64,000 nucleotides of DNA, from NCBI RefSeq assembly GCF_025966695.1, contig NZ_JAOEIY010000001.1, forward strand, positions 1 through 64,000, read 5' to 3'. The translations under genes were made by a program, and so were the position numbers. The notes below the pieces were generated by a model, which saw only the letters and a list, made by a program, of their open reading frames with translations, was not told the origin of the DNA and did no database searches. This document shows, piece after piece, positions 16,578 to 24,955 of this stretch. Origin of the DNA: Stutzerimonas sp. S1 (lineage in GTDB: Bacteria; Pseudomonadota; Gammaproteobacteria; Pseudomonadales; Pseudomonadaceae). Each line of letters opens with the position of its first letter. Within the stretch, counting starts at the first letter, position 1.

Positions 16578-17984
16578 TTACAGGCCCTGCGGCCGCAGCC
16601 GGTGCCAGTCACTGACACGCTGTACCGCCATGCCGGCACGGCAGAGCGCCGCTTCGCCACCCTTGCGTGCGATGAACTGGCCGCCGATCGGCAAGCCGCC
16701 AGCGGTCAGCCCGATGGGCAGGCTCAGGCACGGGTGGCCGCTGACATTGAACGGCGCGGTGAACTGGATCAGGCGGCGGTTGGCCTCAGGATCCAGTGCC
16801 AGATTGGCAAGCTGCTCATGGGTCGGCGCGGCATAGGGCTGCACCGGCGCCAGGACCACGTCCAGCCCATTCATCACCGAATCCACTTCGCCGGTGAAGC
16901 GCTGGGCCGCCAGCAGGATGCGCTGGTAATCCATACCACTCAGCGCACGACCACCGTCTATCAACCGACTCAGGGCCGGGCCGTATTCGCTGGCACGGGC
17001 GGGATAGGTGTCAGCGTGAGCCACTGCAGTCTGCACACCGCAGTGCATTTCCCAGTTGCTGCTCACGGCGCGGGCATCCGGCATTCGAACCCGCAGTAGC
17101 TGGCCGCCCGCCTCGCGAATGAGCTGCATGACCTGTTGCAGCGCCTGCTGGATTTCCGCATCGACGCCGTCGCTGAGCCAGCTCTCGTCGATACCCACAC
17201 GCAAACCGCGGAAGCTGTCGTCAATACCTGGTATTTCCAGGCACACGCTGGGCAGCGATGTCGGGTCGAGTGGATCGTGGCCGGCGATGGTCGAGAGCAG
17301 GAACAGCGCATCCCGCGCACTACGTGTGACGGGGCCGATATGGTCCAGGCTGGCGGCCATCTCGAAGGCGCCGTAGCGGCTGACACGTCCCCAGGTCGGC
17401 TTGAGTCCGGTGAGGCCGTTAGCCGCGCAGGGAAAGCGGATGGAGCCACCGGTATCGCTGCCCAACGAGCCGTAACAGAGGCCCGCCGCGGTAGCGACGC
17501 CGCAGCCGCTGGACGAGGCACCGGCCCAGTGATTGGCACCCCAGGGATTGAGCGGAGCCTGGATGCTGGGGTGATGGATGGCGAAGGCTCCTTCGGTCAT
17601 CTGTAGCTTGCCCAGCATCACCGCACCGGCTTCGCGCAGGCGCGCGACCACGGTGGCGTCCTGGTGTGGAACGCGTCGATCATGCAACGGCATGCCAGCC
17701 GCAGTGACCACCCCGGCGGTGTCCAGCAGGTCCTTGAAGGCGAGCGGAATCCCATGCAGCGGACTGCGACAGATACCGTTGGCCAGTTCCTGTTCGGCTT
17801 GCCGGGCCTGCTCCAGGGCGAGGTCGGCAGTCACCCGGGCGTAGCTATACAGCGCGCCATCCAGCACTTCGATCCGTGCCAGCTGGGCCTTGGTTACTTC
17901 CACGGGGGAGATCTTGCGGCTGCGAATCAGCAGCGAGAGCTCGTGCATCTCGAGGTAATGCAGATCGCTGGGTAGGCTCATCAT
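16578..17984 (-). CDS. Amidase-signature enzyme 2
   Basis: 468 aa amidase-signature hydrolase with Lys84 (LAFKDLL), cis-Ser157 (GASSSGC) and nucleophile Ser181 (GSDTGGS). It differs strongly from the first amidase and looks closer to the Asp-tRNA(Asn)/Glu-tRNA(Gln) amidotransferase-A-like general amidases. ATG at 17984 overlaps the stop of the upstream hydrolase as ATGATGA. Being translated with the Rieske oxygenase and the hydrolase, it probably cleaves an amide or lactam made in the oxygenation steps. Substrate unknown. Confidence 0.86.
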   Translation of the reverse strand: MMSLPSDLHYLEMHELSLLIRSRKISPVEVTKAQLARIEVLDGALYSYARVTADLALEQARQAEQELANGICRSPLHGIPLAFKDLLDTAGVVTAAGMPLHDRRVPHQDATVVARLREAGAVMLGKLQMTEGAFAIHHPSIQAPLNPWGANHWAGASSSGCGVATAAGLCYGSLGSDTGGSIRFPCAANGLTGLKPTWGRVSRYGAFEMAASLDHIGPVTRSARDALFLLSTIAGHDPLDPTSLPSVCLEIPGIDDSFRGLRVGIDESWLSDGVDAEIQQALQQVMQLIREAGGQLLRVRMPDARAVSSNWEMHCGVQTAVAHADTYPARASEYGPALSRLIDGGRALSGMDYQRILLAAQRFTGEVDSVMNGLDVVLAPVQPYAAPTHEQLANLALDPEANRRLIQFTAPFNVSGHPCLSLPIGLTAGGLPIGGQFIARKGGEAALCRAGMAVQRVSDWHRLRPQGL

Positions 17985-18841
17985 TCGGCTCCGATGAAAC
18001 TCAGGGCCAGGGCGTTGAAGTCGCCCGGGCATTCGGTCTGCAGATGGTGCGCGGCATTGCCGAACACGTGGAGATACCCGCAGGGCAGGCGGTTGAGCAT
18101 CATCATGGGTACGTCGATGCTGCCGAACCAGTCGTGCAGCCCCCAGCACATCAGGGTCGGTGCCTGTACCTGATTCAGCACCGGCAGCAGGTTTTCCCAC
18201 TCACCGAAGGCGCCTGGCGCCTGGAGCAAGCGGATATATTCGGGGTTGTTGCTGGCCTCGAAGCGCAGGCGCAGGTTCTCCTCGTCCAGACGGCTGTCGT
18301 CGTGCAGCTCGTAGCGTTGCAGGAGTTGGCGCATCTTGTCCGGCGTGGGCCCGCCATCGGCGAGGTAGTAATCGCTCATCAGGGTCGCAGCGTGCTTGCT
18401 GAACAGCGGCAGCGGCGCCAGAGCCCCCTGGTCCACCGGCTGCGAGCCGATGGTGATCAGTCGCCCTACCCTCTGCGGATGATCCGCCGCAAGACGCAAT
18501 GCCACGCAGCCGCCGAAGGACTGGTTGACCAGATGCGCGCGCGTGATGCCCAACGCATCCATCAGCCCCACGAGCTTGCCGGCGTGCCAACGGAACAGTG
18601 GCCCCTGCACCGGAACCATGTCGGAGCGTCCGAACTGCGGCAGGTCGACGAAATAGCACAACCGCTCGGCCACGAACGCATCGGCACTGAGGCGGAAGTT
18701 GCTCCAGGCGGTACTGCCCGGCCCGCCGCCGTGCGTGAAGATGATCGGCAGGCGCCCGGCATCCCGGCCAAGCACCTGGTAGTGCAGGCGCACACCATCG
18801 ACCGTGACGAACCGGCTGTCACTGGGGAGTTGATACGACAT
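17981..18841 (-). CDS. Alpha/beta hydrolase in the Rieske operon
   Basis: 286 aa alpha/beta-hydrolase fold protein. Oxyanion loop THGGGPGSTAWSNF, nucleophile elbow NQSFGG (Ser108; Asn replaces the usual first Gly), acid in WGLHDWF and His in GNAAHHLQ. It could cleave a meta-ring-cleavage product, an ester or an activated amide; the same fold also includes cofactor-free dioxygenases of quinolone breakdown, so a role other than hydrolysis is possible. ATG at 18841 is supported by an upstream AGGAC; 59 bp after the Rieske gene and overlapping amidase 2. Confidence 0.83.
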   Translation of the reverse strand: MSYQLPSDSRFVTVDGVRLHYQVLGRDAGRLPIIFTHGGGPGSTAWSNFRLSADAFVAERLCYFVDLPQFGRSDMVPVQGPLFRWHAGKLVGLMDALGITRAHLVNQSFGGCVALRLAADHPQRVGRLITIGSQPVDQGALAPLPLFSKHAATLMSDYYLADGGPTPDKMRQLLQRYELHDDSRLDEENLRLRFEASNNPEYIRLLQAPGAFGEWENLLPVLNQVQAPTLMCWGLHDWFGSIDVPMMMLNRLPCGYLHVFGNAAHHLQTECPGDFNALALSFIGAE

Positions 18842-18900
18842 AGCGGAGTCCTGAAACAGTCGGGCCAGCGCCCTATGGAGGTGCGCTGGCCCGGGAGGCA

Positions 18901-20235
18901 TCATTCTTCGATCTTGCGGACCTTGTAGCCTGGACGGTGGCCGTCAGCGGTGTCCTTGAAGATCAGGCTGGTGTTCTTCACTGCACCCGGAACGCCGCGG
19001 CCCGGCTTGGCGATACCGCGATTCCAGCGCGAGGCCATCTTGCGCCAGGTGATTGGCGAGACGTCGGTGGCCACCAGTTGCTCTTCATCCCAGCCGGTGC
19101 CGTCGGCGTAGAAATTCTGCATCGCTTCGCGGGCGTACAGGTCGCAGTCGTTGAAGCCGTGCAGGCACAGCGGCTCGTACATGTACTTGTAGCGGTAGTC
19201 GAACTTCTTGACGTCTTCTTCGGTCGGGCAGACGCGCACGAGGATTTCCCAGTATTCGTGGGTGTCGTCGGTGATCGGCACGTACCACTCGTACTGGACA
19301 ACGTGGTCTTCCGGCCAGTTCTCGACCATCAGCACGCCCGGCAGCACGACGGAAGTGCGGTAGAAGCGGCCTTTCACACCCTCGACTTTCAGGTCGAGCG
19401 TCTTGTTCTCCAGCACCGGCTCCCACTTGTCAGTGAACATCCACTGCATCATGCCTTTAGGGCCGTTTTCGTCCTCGACCACGGTGATGCAGTCGTCGGC
19501 GGCCGGCAGGATACCCAGCGGCAGTACCCACTCCATCGCATGAACGATGGCGTTGTCCTTGTGCACCAGGATGTGCGCGTTATCGAAGCCGTTTTCGCAG
19601 GCGATACGCCAGTTGCCGTAACCGGTACGGTGCATGCCGCGGATCTGGGCGTTTTCGTCCATCACGCTCGGGGAAGCCGGCCACAGCGGGTGCGGGAACT
19701 TGTCGCTGTTCTCGGGGAAGCGGAACGGCAGGTCGTGGGAAAGCGGTGGTACGTCTTCATCCGGGAAGTCATCTTCACGCACGAAAACGAAGATCATGCC
19801 GTTGACTTCATGCACCGGGTAGGTGGTGATGCCGGTGGTGCCGACCAGCTTGTCATCCGGGTTGGCAACAATGGTTACCAGCTCGCCGCTCTGCAGGTCG
19901 AAGGTGAAGCCGTGGTACCAGCAGGAGATGGTGCTCTTGTTGAAGCACATCGGCTTCTCGGACAGGCGCACGCCACGGTGCAGACACTGGTCCTTCAGCG
20001 CGTAGATTTTTCCGTCGACACGGCGCAGCACGATCGGGACACCGCAGATCTGGATGCCTTCAACATGATCTTCTGGCAGCTCGTTGGAGAACAGTGCCGG
20101 ATACCAGTGGTTGATGAAACCCCAGGCCGCATCCTTGTATGGCTGGTATTGGCTCTGGGTTTTGGCGTTGTTGGTACGGGCATCGCTGATGCCGGTTTTG
20201 ACTACGCGCCGACGGACGATAGGCTGCTCGGACAT
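18901..20235 (-). CDS. Rieske non-haem iron oxygenase alpha subunit, CarAa/OxoO-like
   Basis: 444 aa terminal oxygenase. The Rieske cluster ligands are Cys84-x-His86 (DQCLHRGVRL) and Cys105-x2-His108 (ISCWYHGF); the mononuclear iron site shows ENGFDNAHILVHKD (His221, His225) and Asp365 in DCDLYAREAM. Sequence around these motifs, plus LPGVLMVENWPEDHVVQYEWYVP, resembles carbazole 1,9a-dioxygenase (CarAa) and 2-oxoquinoline 8-monooxygenase (OxoO), enzymes that work without a beta subunit on N-heteroaromatics; no beta-subunit gene is present here. ATG at 20235 with AGGGAG upstream. Behind a XylS-type promoter; partner reductase at 10825-11853. Confidence 0.9.
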   Translation of the reverse strand: MSEQPIVRRRVVKTGISDARTNNAKTQSQYQPYKDAAWGFINHWYPALFSNELPEDHVEGIQICGVPIVLRRVDGKIYALKDQCLHRGVRLSEKPMCFNKSTISCWYHGFTFDLQSGELVTIVANPDDKLVGTTGITTYPVHEVNGMIFVFVREDDFPDEDVPPLSHDLPFRFPENSDKFPHPLWPASPSVMDENAQIRGMHRTGYGNWRIACENGFDNAHILVHKDNAIVHAMEWVLPLGILPAADDCITVVEDENGPKGMMQWMFTDKWEPVLENKTLDLKVEGVKGRFYRTSVVLPGVLMVENWPEDHVVQYEWYVPITDDTHEYWEILVRVCPTEEDVKKFDYRYKYMYEPLCLHGFNDCDLYAREAMQNFYADGTGWDEEQLVATDVSPITWRKMASRWNRGIAKPGRGVPGAVKNTSLIFKDTADGHRPGYKVRKIEE

Positions 20236-20292
20236 TGTTGTGCTCCCTAGCTGACAAGAAAGACACCACACCGTGTGGCGCTTTGAAGTCAT

Positions 20293-20352
20293 CCTAAGAA
20301 GCTGTGTCCGGGCTGACGCTCCCTATACTGTTGTGCTTATCCCGTCAGTGCA
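20293..20352 (-). promoter_or_regulatory. XylS-type promoter of the Rieske operon
   Basis: Minus strand: TGCA-N6-GGATAA (20352-20337), 14 bp, GGAGCG (20322-20317), 18 bp, CTTAGG (20298-20293). It lies 58 bp before the Rieske ATG and has the canonical TGCA of XylS sites. Confidence 0.75.
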
Positions 20353-20386
20353 AAAAGATGCGAGTCGCCTGGAAGGGCTGGCGCGC

Positions 20387-21385
20387 TCAGCGCGCCAGGG
20401 TCTCGGAGGGACTTTCGCCGAAGCGGCGCTTGTAGTCAGTGGTGAAGTGTCCCAGGTGACTGAAGCCCCAGCGGAAGGCGACTGCGGTTACCGTATCGCT
20501 ACCTGTTGTCAGGCGCTTGAGCTCTTCGTTGACCCTACGCAGCCGGGTCTCCTTCAGATAGAGCATCGGTGAAGTGTTGCGATAGCGGCGGAACCCCGTG
20601 AACAGCGAACGGCTGCTGACGCCCGCGTGTTCGGCCATGTCAACGATGGAGATCGGTTCGTGGGCATGTTCTTCGATGTAGCGCTCGACCCGCTTGACGA
20701 ACGACGGCGCCAGCGATGGCCCCTCCGACGCCAGGTCTGCCGAATAGGTATGGGGCTGGTTCGCCAGCAGCAAATTGACCAGTCCGCTCTCGAGTTGCGC
20801 CACCATCAGCGGCGAAATGTCGTCATCGTGGGACACGCTGTCATAGACCCAGCCCACCATGCGCAGCCAGCGTGCGCCGGCCTCGGTGTCCAGCGGCATG
20901 CTGGAGTCGAACTCGATCCTGTTGCGCAAGGTACGTCCGAGCAATTGCTGGCAATGCCGCTCCAGCAAGCCTCGGTCGACGCGGATGATCAACTTTTCGG
21001 TGTTGGACGCGTGGTTGATCACCGATGATGTATGACTATTGAGCACCGATCCCATGCGTGAATTGCAGACCACGCGCTGCGAGCCGATTTCGATACGCTC
21101 TTCGCCATAGATGGGCATCTGGATCAGCGCGAAGTTCTCCATCCCATCGGGCTTGATGGTGACGGCACCACCATAGCTCATGCGGCCGATACCGATGCTG
21201 CCGATACGTCTGTAGAAGATGCGGGCATTGACCGCACCCTGGCTTTCAACGGTGCACAGGCGATTTTCGCAAAAAATCTTCTCGCCCCATTGGCGAGCTT
21301 CTTCCAGGTCATGGGTACGACAAAGTTCATAACGCGCCAACACGGCTTCTGGTGGCGTTACCGGACGAAAACTCAATTGTTCCAT
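20387..21385 (-). CDS. AraC/XylS-family transcriptional activator 2
   Basis: 332 aa AraC/XylS-type regulator with an N-terminal ligand domain (RVDRGLLERHCQQLLGR resembles the same region of regulator 1) and a C-terminal AraC DNA-binding domain (ISIVDMAEHAGVSSRSLF, then AVAFRWGFSHLGHFTTDYKR). It is located directly upstream of the Rieske operon whose promoter carries a XylS-type site. A GAGGA precedes ATG at 21385. The two regulators share layout but are clearly diverged, so they may respond to different inducers. Confidence 0.87.
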   Translation of the reverse strand: MEQLSFRPVTPPEAVLARYELCRTHDLEEARQWGEKIFCENRLCTVESQGAVNARIFYRRIGSIGIGRMSYGGAVTIKPDGMENFALIQMPIYGEERIEIGSQRVVCNSRMGSVLNSHTSSVINHASNTEKLIIRVDRGLLERHCQQLLGRTLRNRIEFDSSMPLDTEAGARWLRMVGWVYDSVSHDDDISPLMVAQLESGLVNLLLANQPHTYSADLASEGPSLAPSFVKRVERYIEEHAHEPISIVDMAEHAGVSSRSLFTGFRRYRNTSPMLYLKETRLRRVNEELKRLTTGSDTVTAVAFRWGFSHLGHFTTDYKRRFGESPSETLAR

Positions 21386-21821
21386 TTGCGATATCCTCTA
21401 CGACCTGGTCAGGCAACCAGGCCGATTTGCACGATCTTTATGCGATCCCGAGTCACGCTCAGAATCATTCTTGTAATTGCAATCGCTAGCTGAACCGATA
21501 TGGGGCAAGCGTCCTTCCGGGTGCTTCGGTTCAGAGCAAGGCATAGATGCGGTCACCTGCCGATGGGCGGCGATCCCTCCGATCGGCCTGAACACCAGCC
21601 ACTCCTGGCTAATGGGTGTTCAACGCGTCATGACCACATTTATGACAAGCATTAAACATGCCTGGTTTCCCTGATTCCTCCACCGGTCCGGTTGAGGCAG
21701 GGTGTTTGTCCTCCTTTATGCACCGATCAGCGCCTTTATGGCGCGATGTTCATTGTAGGGACGGAAAACCAAAAAGAGCCGGAGACAGCAGCGCCGTATC
21801 CGAGCTCCGTGCGGACACGCC
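21386..21821. other. Intergenic region upstream of regulator 2
   Basis: 436 bp between the cupin gene and the second regulator. It contains an inverted repeat TGAACACC / GGTGTTCA (about 21589-21621) that could end the uptake operon. No XylS-type site and no convincing gene were seen. Confidence 0.45.
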
Positions 21822-22361
21822 TCACTTACGCTGGGCGTGCACCATTACGAACATCATTCGAGCCGGAGTGTTACCGGTGTTACGCCAGGCGTGTCGGGTA
21901 CCCATCTGCACCACAACATCTCCAACCCCAAGCACTGCCGGTTCGCCAGCATCTACGGTAAGCGTGAGCTGCCCTGCCAGAACCACCCCGTAATCGATGG
22001 TGTCGCTGCGATGAAAGCCTGGCGCATCGGCTTCGAATAGCTCGGCCAGACCAGGGAGACGGGCCAGCATTTCCTCGCCTGCTGCCTGTATCTGCGCCTC
22101 GCTGGGTACCACGTCAGATTCCGGCGGGAAGGTCACCAGCATGGCGCAGGTGCCGCCCGGCCCGGGTATCACCGACGTCAGCCGTGCCAGAGGATCAGAT
22201 TGCACATCGCCGACCTGCGGGTCGGCTTCGGTCTGCCAGAACACCGCGGCACTGAAGCCCGGCACGTTGATGAACGGTTCGTCAGCGGCGATCGGACCGG
22301 CGCTGACGACCCGCGACCGGCCTTGGGCGTCATGCCCGGTGACAACGCATTGTGCTCGCAT
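21822..22361 (-). CDS. Cupin-domain protein
   Basis: 179 aa protein with a C-terminal single cupin barrel (HRSDTIDYGVVLAGQLTLTVD, then GTRHAWRN), where the spaced His/Glu/His residues could bind a metal. The N-terminal half is less conserved and lacks a signal peptide. ATG at 22361 has GGGGAGAACAGG upstream. Last gene of the uptake/MDR operon. Cupins in such clusters act as isomerases, dioxygenases or sensors; none can be chosen from sequence. Confidence 0.78.
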   Translation of the reverse strand: MRAQCVVTGHDAQGRSRVVSAGPIAADEPFINVPGFSAAVFWQTEADPQVGDVQSDPLARLTSVIPGPGGTCAMLVTFPPESDVVPSEAQIQAAGEEMLARLPGLAELFEADAPGFHRSDTIDYGVVLAGQLTLTVDAGEPAVLGVGDVVVQMGTRHAWRNTGNTPARMMFVMVHAQRK

Positions 22362-22413
22362 CCTGTTCTCCCCATGGCCGTTAGCACCCGACAAGCGGGC
22401 GAACGGCATCGAT

Positions 22414-23520
22414 TCATTGATGAAGGATGTGGAAGTTGGTGAATCCGTTGCCTTCGGCTTGGATATCGTCCAGCGCCTCGTTTAACTGCTCCAGCGGATA
22501 CGGACGATCCTCCAGCAGGGACAGATCGAGGATGCCGGACTCCACCATGCTGGCCATCTCTTCGCCTTCGCTGGTGGTGAACCACAGCGAGCCGAGGTAT
22601 TGCAGCTGGGCGCACATGAACGGGTGCGGATCGATGGGAATCGGGCCGGCCACGCCACCGATCTGCACGATGCGACCGCCCCGGGCGAGCGCTTGCATGG
22701 CATCGACGGACAACTCCGTTGGCGCCTTGGCGCCGAGCGTATCGAGCATGGCGTCAACACCCTCCGGCAGCAGCGCACGAACCTGCTCGGCGATGGCCCC
22801 CTCGCCGATGCGCAGCGCAATCACGCGACGCGGATCCAGCGCCTTCAAGCGCTCCAGCGCAGCGGCATCCCGCGCTACGACCAATACGCGGGCGGCGCCA
22901 AAGGCCAAGGCCAGAAGGGTTGCGCCCACACCCAGAGTGCCGCTGGCTCCGAGGATCAGGATATTCTGCGAGGGGCGCAGTGCTGCCTTGCGAATCGCGG
23001 CATAGGCGGTACCCAGGTAGCCGAAGCGGGTTGCATTGGCGAAGCTCAAACAGTCCGGAAGGCGTACCAGGTTGTGCACATGCGCAGTCATGTACTGGCT
23101 GTAGCCCGCATACGGGTAGCGTTCGAAAACCTTCTGCGAGCCTGGGCCGAACCCAAAGTAGCCGGTGAAGGTATAGGCATCGCACCGCGGCGAGTTGCCC
23201 TCGCGGCAGTGACGGCATTCGCCGCAGCCGATGCCCGGGTTTACGTAGACGCGGTCGCCAGGCTTGAACGCGCTGACGCCCGAACCCACGGCCGCCACGG
23301 TACCGGCAGAATCCAGGCCGAAAATCGCGGGCAGCTTCGGCAGCGGGAGGAAGGGATACCACTCGGGGAAATGGGTGGTGACGTTCTTGAGGTTCGGGAT
23401 GATCCCGCTGGCGGCGACCTTGACCAGCACATCGTGGGGTCCGGGCGTGGGTACCGGGATCTGGTCGACAACGAAACGACCGCCAATCTCGTGCAGACGA
23501 GCTGCTTGCATCATGGACAC
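22414..23520 (-). CDS. MDR-family dehydrogenase/reductase without catalytic zinc ligands
   Basis: 368 aa medium-chain dehydrogenase/reductase. NAD(P) fold motif GASGTLGVGA is clear. The structural zinc cysteines are kept (Cys99, Cys102, Cys105, Cys113 in GCGECRHC...RC), but the catalytic-zinc Cys is Ile41 (ASGIIPN) and the GHE motif is Gly68-Leu-Asp. It is thus more likely a reductase of a C=C or C=O bond than an alcohol dehydrogenase. GTG at 23520 is preferred because GGAG lies at correct spacing; ATG at 23514 is the alternative. In the operon downstream of DUF1329. Confidence 0.83.
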   Translation of the reverse strand: MSMMQAARLHEIGGRFVVDQIPVPTPGPHDVLVKVAASGIIPNLKNVTTHFPEWYPFLPLPKLPAIFGLDSAGTVAAVGSGVSAFKPGDRVYVNPGIGCGECRHCREGNSPRCDAYTFTGYFGFGPGSQKVFERYPYAGYSQYMTAHVHNLVRLPDCLSFANATRFGYLGTAYAAIRKAALRPSQNILILGASGTLGVGATLLALAFGAARVLVVARDAAALERLKALDPRRVIALRIGEGAIAEQVRALLPEGVDAMLDTLGAKAPTELSVDAMQALARGGRIVQIGGVAGPIPIDPHPFMCAQLQYLGSLWFTTSEGEEMASMVESGILDLSLLEDRPYPLEQLNEALDDIQAEGNGFTNFHILHQ

Positions 23521-23606
23521 AGGAGACTCCTTGGATCGGGCCTCTGCCGAGGCCGCCGACCCGTCTTGTTGTTCTTCTCAGGCTGCGCATCCGAGGTGGA
23601 TGCGCT

Positions 23607-23645
23607 ACGCAAAGGGCCCGGCCCCTTGACGGGGCTCGGGCCGGC
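23607..23645 (-). terminator. GC-rich hairpin between DUF1329 and MDR genes
   Basis: Arms GGCCCGGCCCC (23615-23625) and GGGGCTCGGGCC (23631-23642) with one bulge and a 5-nt loop, followed on the minus strand by CCCTTT. The short U-run suggests partial termination or an mRNA-stability element within the operon. Confidence 0.4.
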
Positions 23646-23663
23646 ACGTCGACTTGGCCGAGC

Positions 23664-24935
23664 TTAACGACCCGCTGCCTGCAGGGCCTGCAGGGAGAAC
23701 TGGGTGGACTTGGCGTCGAAGTTGGTTTTCCAGCTGGTGGTATCGATCAGCGAGATGGTGGCGTGGTTACGCTGGAAGTCGATCACTGAACCTGCAGTGG
23801 TGCGGATATCGCCATCCTTCTCATTGGAGTAGGAGTGGAATTCCATGAACTTCCAGAACTCACCCTTGCGGTTGTACGCCTCGCCGTAGTGGATGCGCGG
23901 GTACTTGGTGTCGATGTAGAGCACCTTCTTGCTGTAGGGATGGATCGACGGCGTTATCGCTTCAACCACGTAGACTTCACGCACTTCGTAGCTGTTGCCC
24001 AGGAAGTTCCAGTACGGCGGGTTCGGGTCCATCACCGGGTAGCGTTCGGCGTAGTTCTTGCCGTCCTTGTTCCAGATGTCCGCGCCCTGCTTGCTCGCCG
24101 TGACCGCCAGGATGTTGCGCTTGCCCAGCAGCTTGTACTCCGGATACCAGCATGGACGCGCGTTGAAGATCTCGAGGTCGTCCTGCAGCTGATCGGAAGA
24201 GCCCACCGGATCCATCCACGCACCACCGGAGAGCTGGCGCACACGACGCACCGCCGGGATGTAGGCCCACACGCTGTTTACCTTGTCCGAGTCATACATG
24301 ACGGTGTAGGTGCCCAGGCCCTTCATGTCCGACGGCGACTTGAAGTACAGCAACTGGCGGCCACGCTCGCTACCGTCGCCTTCCACTGTACTGTCACCGG
24401 TCAGGCGTCCCTTCATGGTGTAGCGAGTGAACTCGGCGACCGGCTCGGCGTGCACACCTTTCTTGCCGTCGATCAGCAGCTGAGTGTACCCCGGCACCTG
24501 CGAGACATCGCCCACCAGCTGACCCAGGTGGAAGTTCCAGACAATCTTCTCAGCTGCCTGCGGGTCGTTCTCGTCGATGTTCGGGAACGGCATGCCCGCC
24601 CCCCAGCCTTCGATACGGCAAGCTTCCTTGTTTATCGAGGTCTTGCCGGCATTGGCCTTGGATGCCTCGACCCAACGCGGGTCCAGTGGCACTTCCTGGG
24701 ACGCGGCGAGCGGCATCTGCATGCCATTGTTGCGAATACGCCATTCCAGCTTTTCGGTCAGCAGGCTGGCGATGGTGTGACCCTCGAAGGTCTGATCCTT
24801 CAACTGGTCGATATTGGCGGCGGTGATCACGGTGCCCGCGGGCACCTCGGCGGCATTAACAGTACCCATGAGAGCAGTGGCGGCGATCACGCCAGCCAGA
24901 ATGGGGGTACGCAGCGCATGACAGAATATGGTCAT
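23664..24935 (-). CDS. DUF1329 exported protein (LolB-like fold)
   Basis: 423 aa exported protein with a cleavable signal peptide (hydrophobic ILAGVIAATALMG, cut near VNAAE). It belongs to the DUF1329 family, whose members are encoded beside DUF1302 barrels and MMPL/RND pumps in Pseudomonas clusters for hydrophobic substrates and resemble outer-membrane lipoprotein carriers. Seen: repeated amphipathic beta segments and the RRVRQLSGGAWMDP motif typical of the family. Likely a periplasmic shuttle for the RND protein or the barrel. Ends 20 bp before DUF1302. Confidence 0.83.
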   Translation of the reverse strand: MTIFCHALRTPILAGVIAATALMGTVNAAEVPAGTVITAANIDQLKDQTFEGHTIASLLTEKLEWRIRNNGMQMPLAASQEVPLDPRWVEASKANAGKTSINKEACRIEGWGAGMPFPNIDENDPQAAEKIVWNFHLGQLVGDVSQVPGYTQLLIDGKKGVHAEPVAEFTRYTMKGRLTGDSTVEGDGSERGRQLLYFKSPSDMKGLGTYTVMYDSDKVNSVWAYIPAVRRVRQLSGGAWMDPVGSSDQLQDDLEIFNARPCWYPEYKLLGKRNILAVTASKQGADIWNKDGKNYAERYPVMDPNPPYWNFLGNSYEVREVYVVEAITPSIHPYSKKVLYIDTKYPRIHYGEAYNRKGEFWKFMEFHSYSNEKDGDIRTTAGSVIDFQRNHATISLIDTTSWKTNFDAKSTQFSLQALQAAGR

Positions 24936-24955
24936 CTCGTAGTCTCCGTTTGGGC

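Noticed and set aside
21797-21814. TATCC-like site near the cupin gene
   Set aside because: The GCTCC element follows rather than precedes it and there is no gene at the right distance; chance match.
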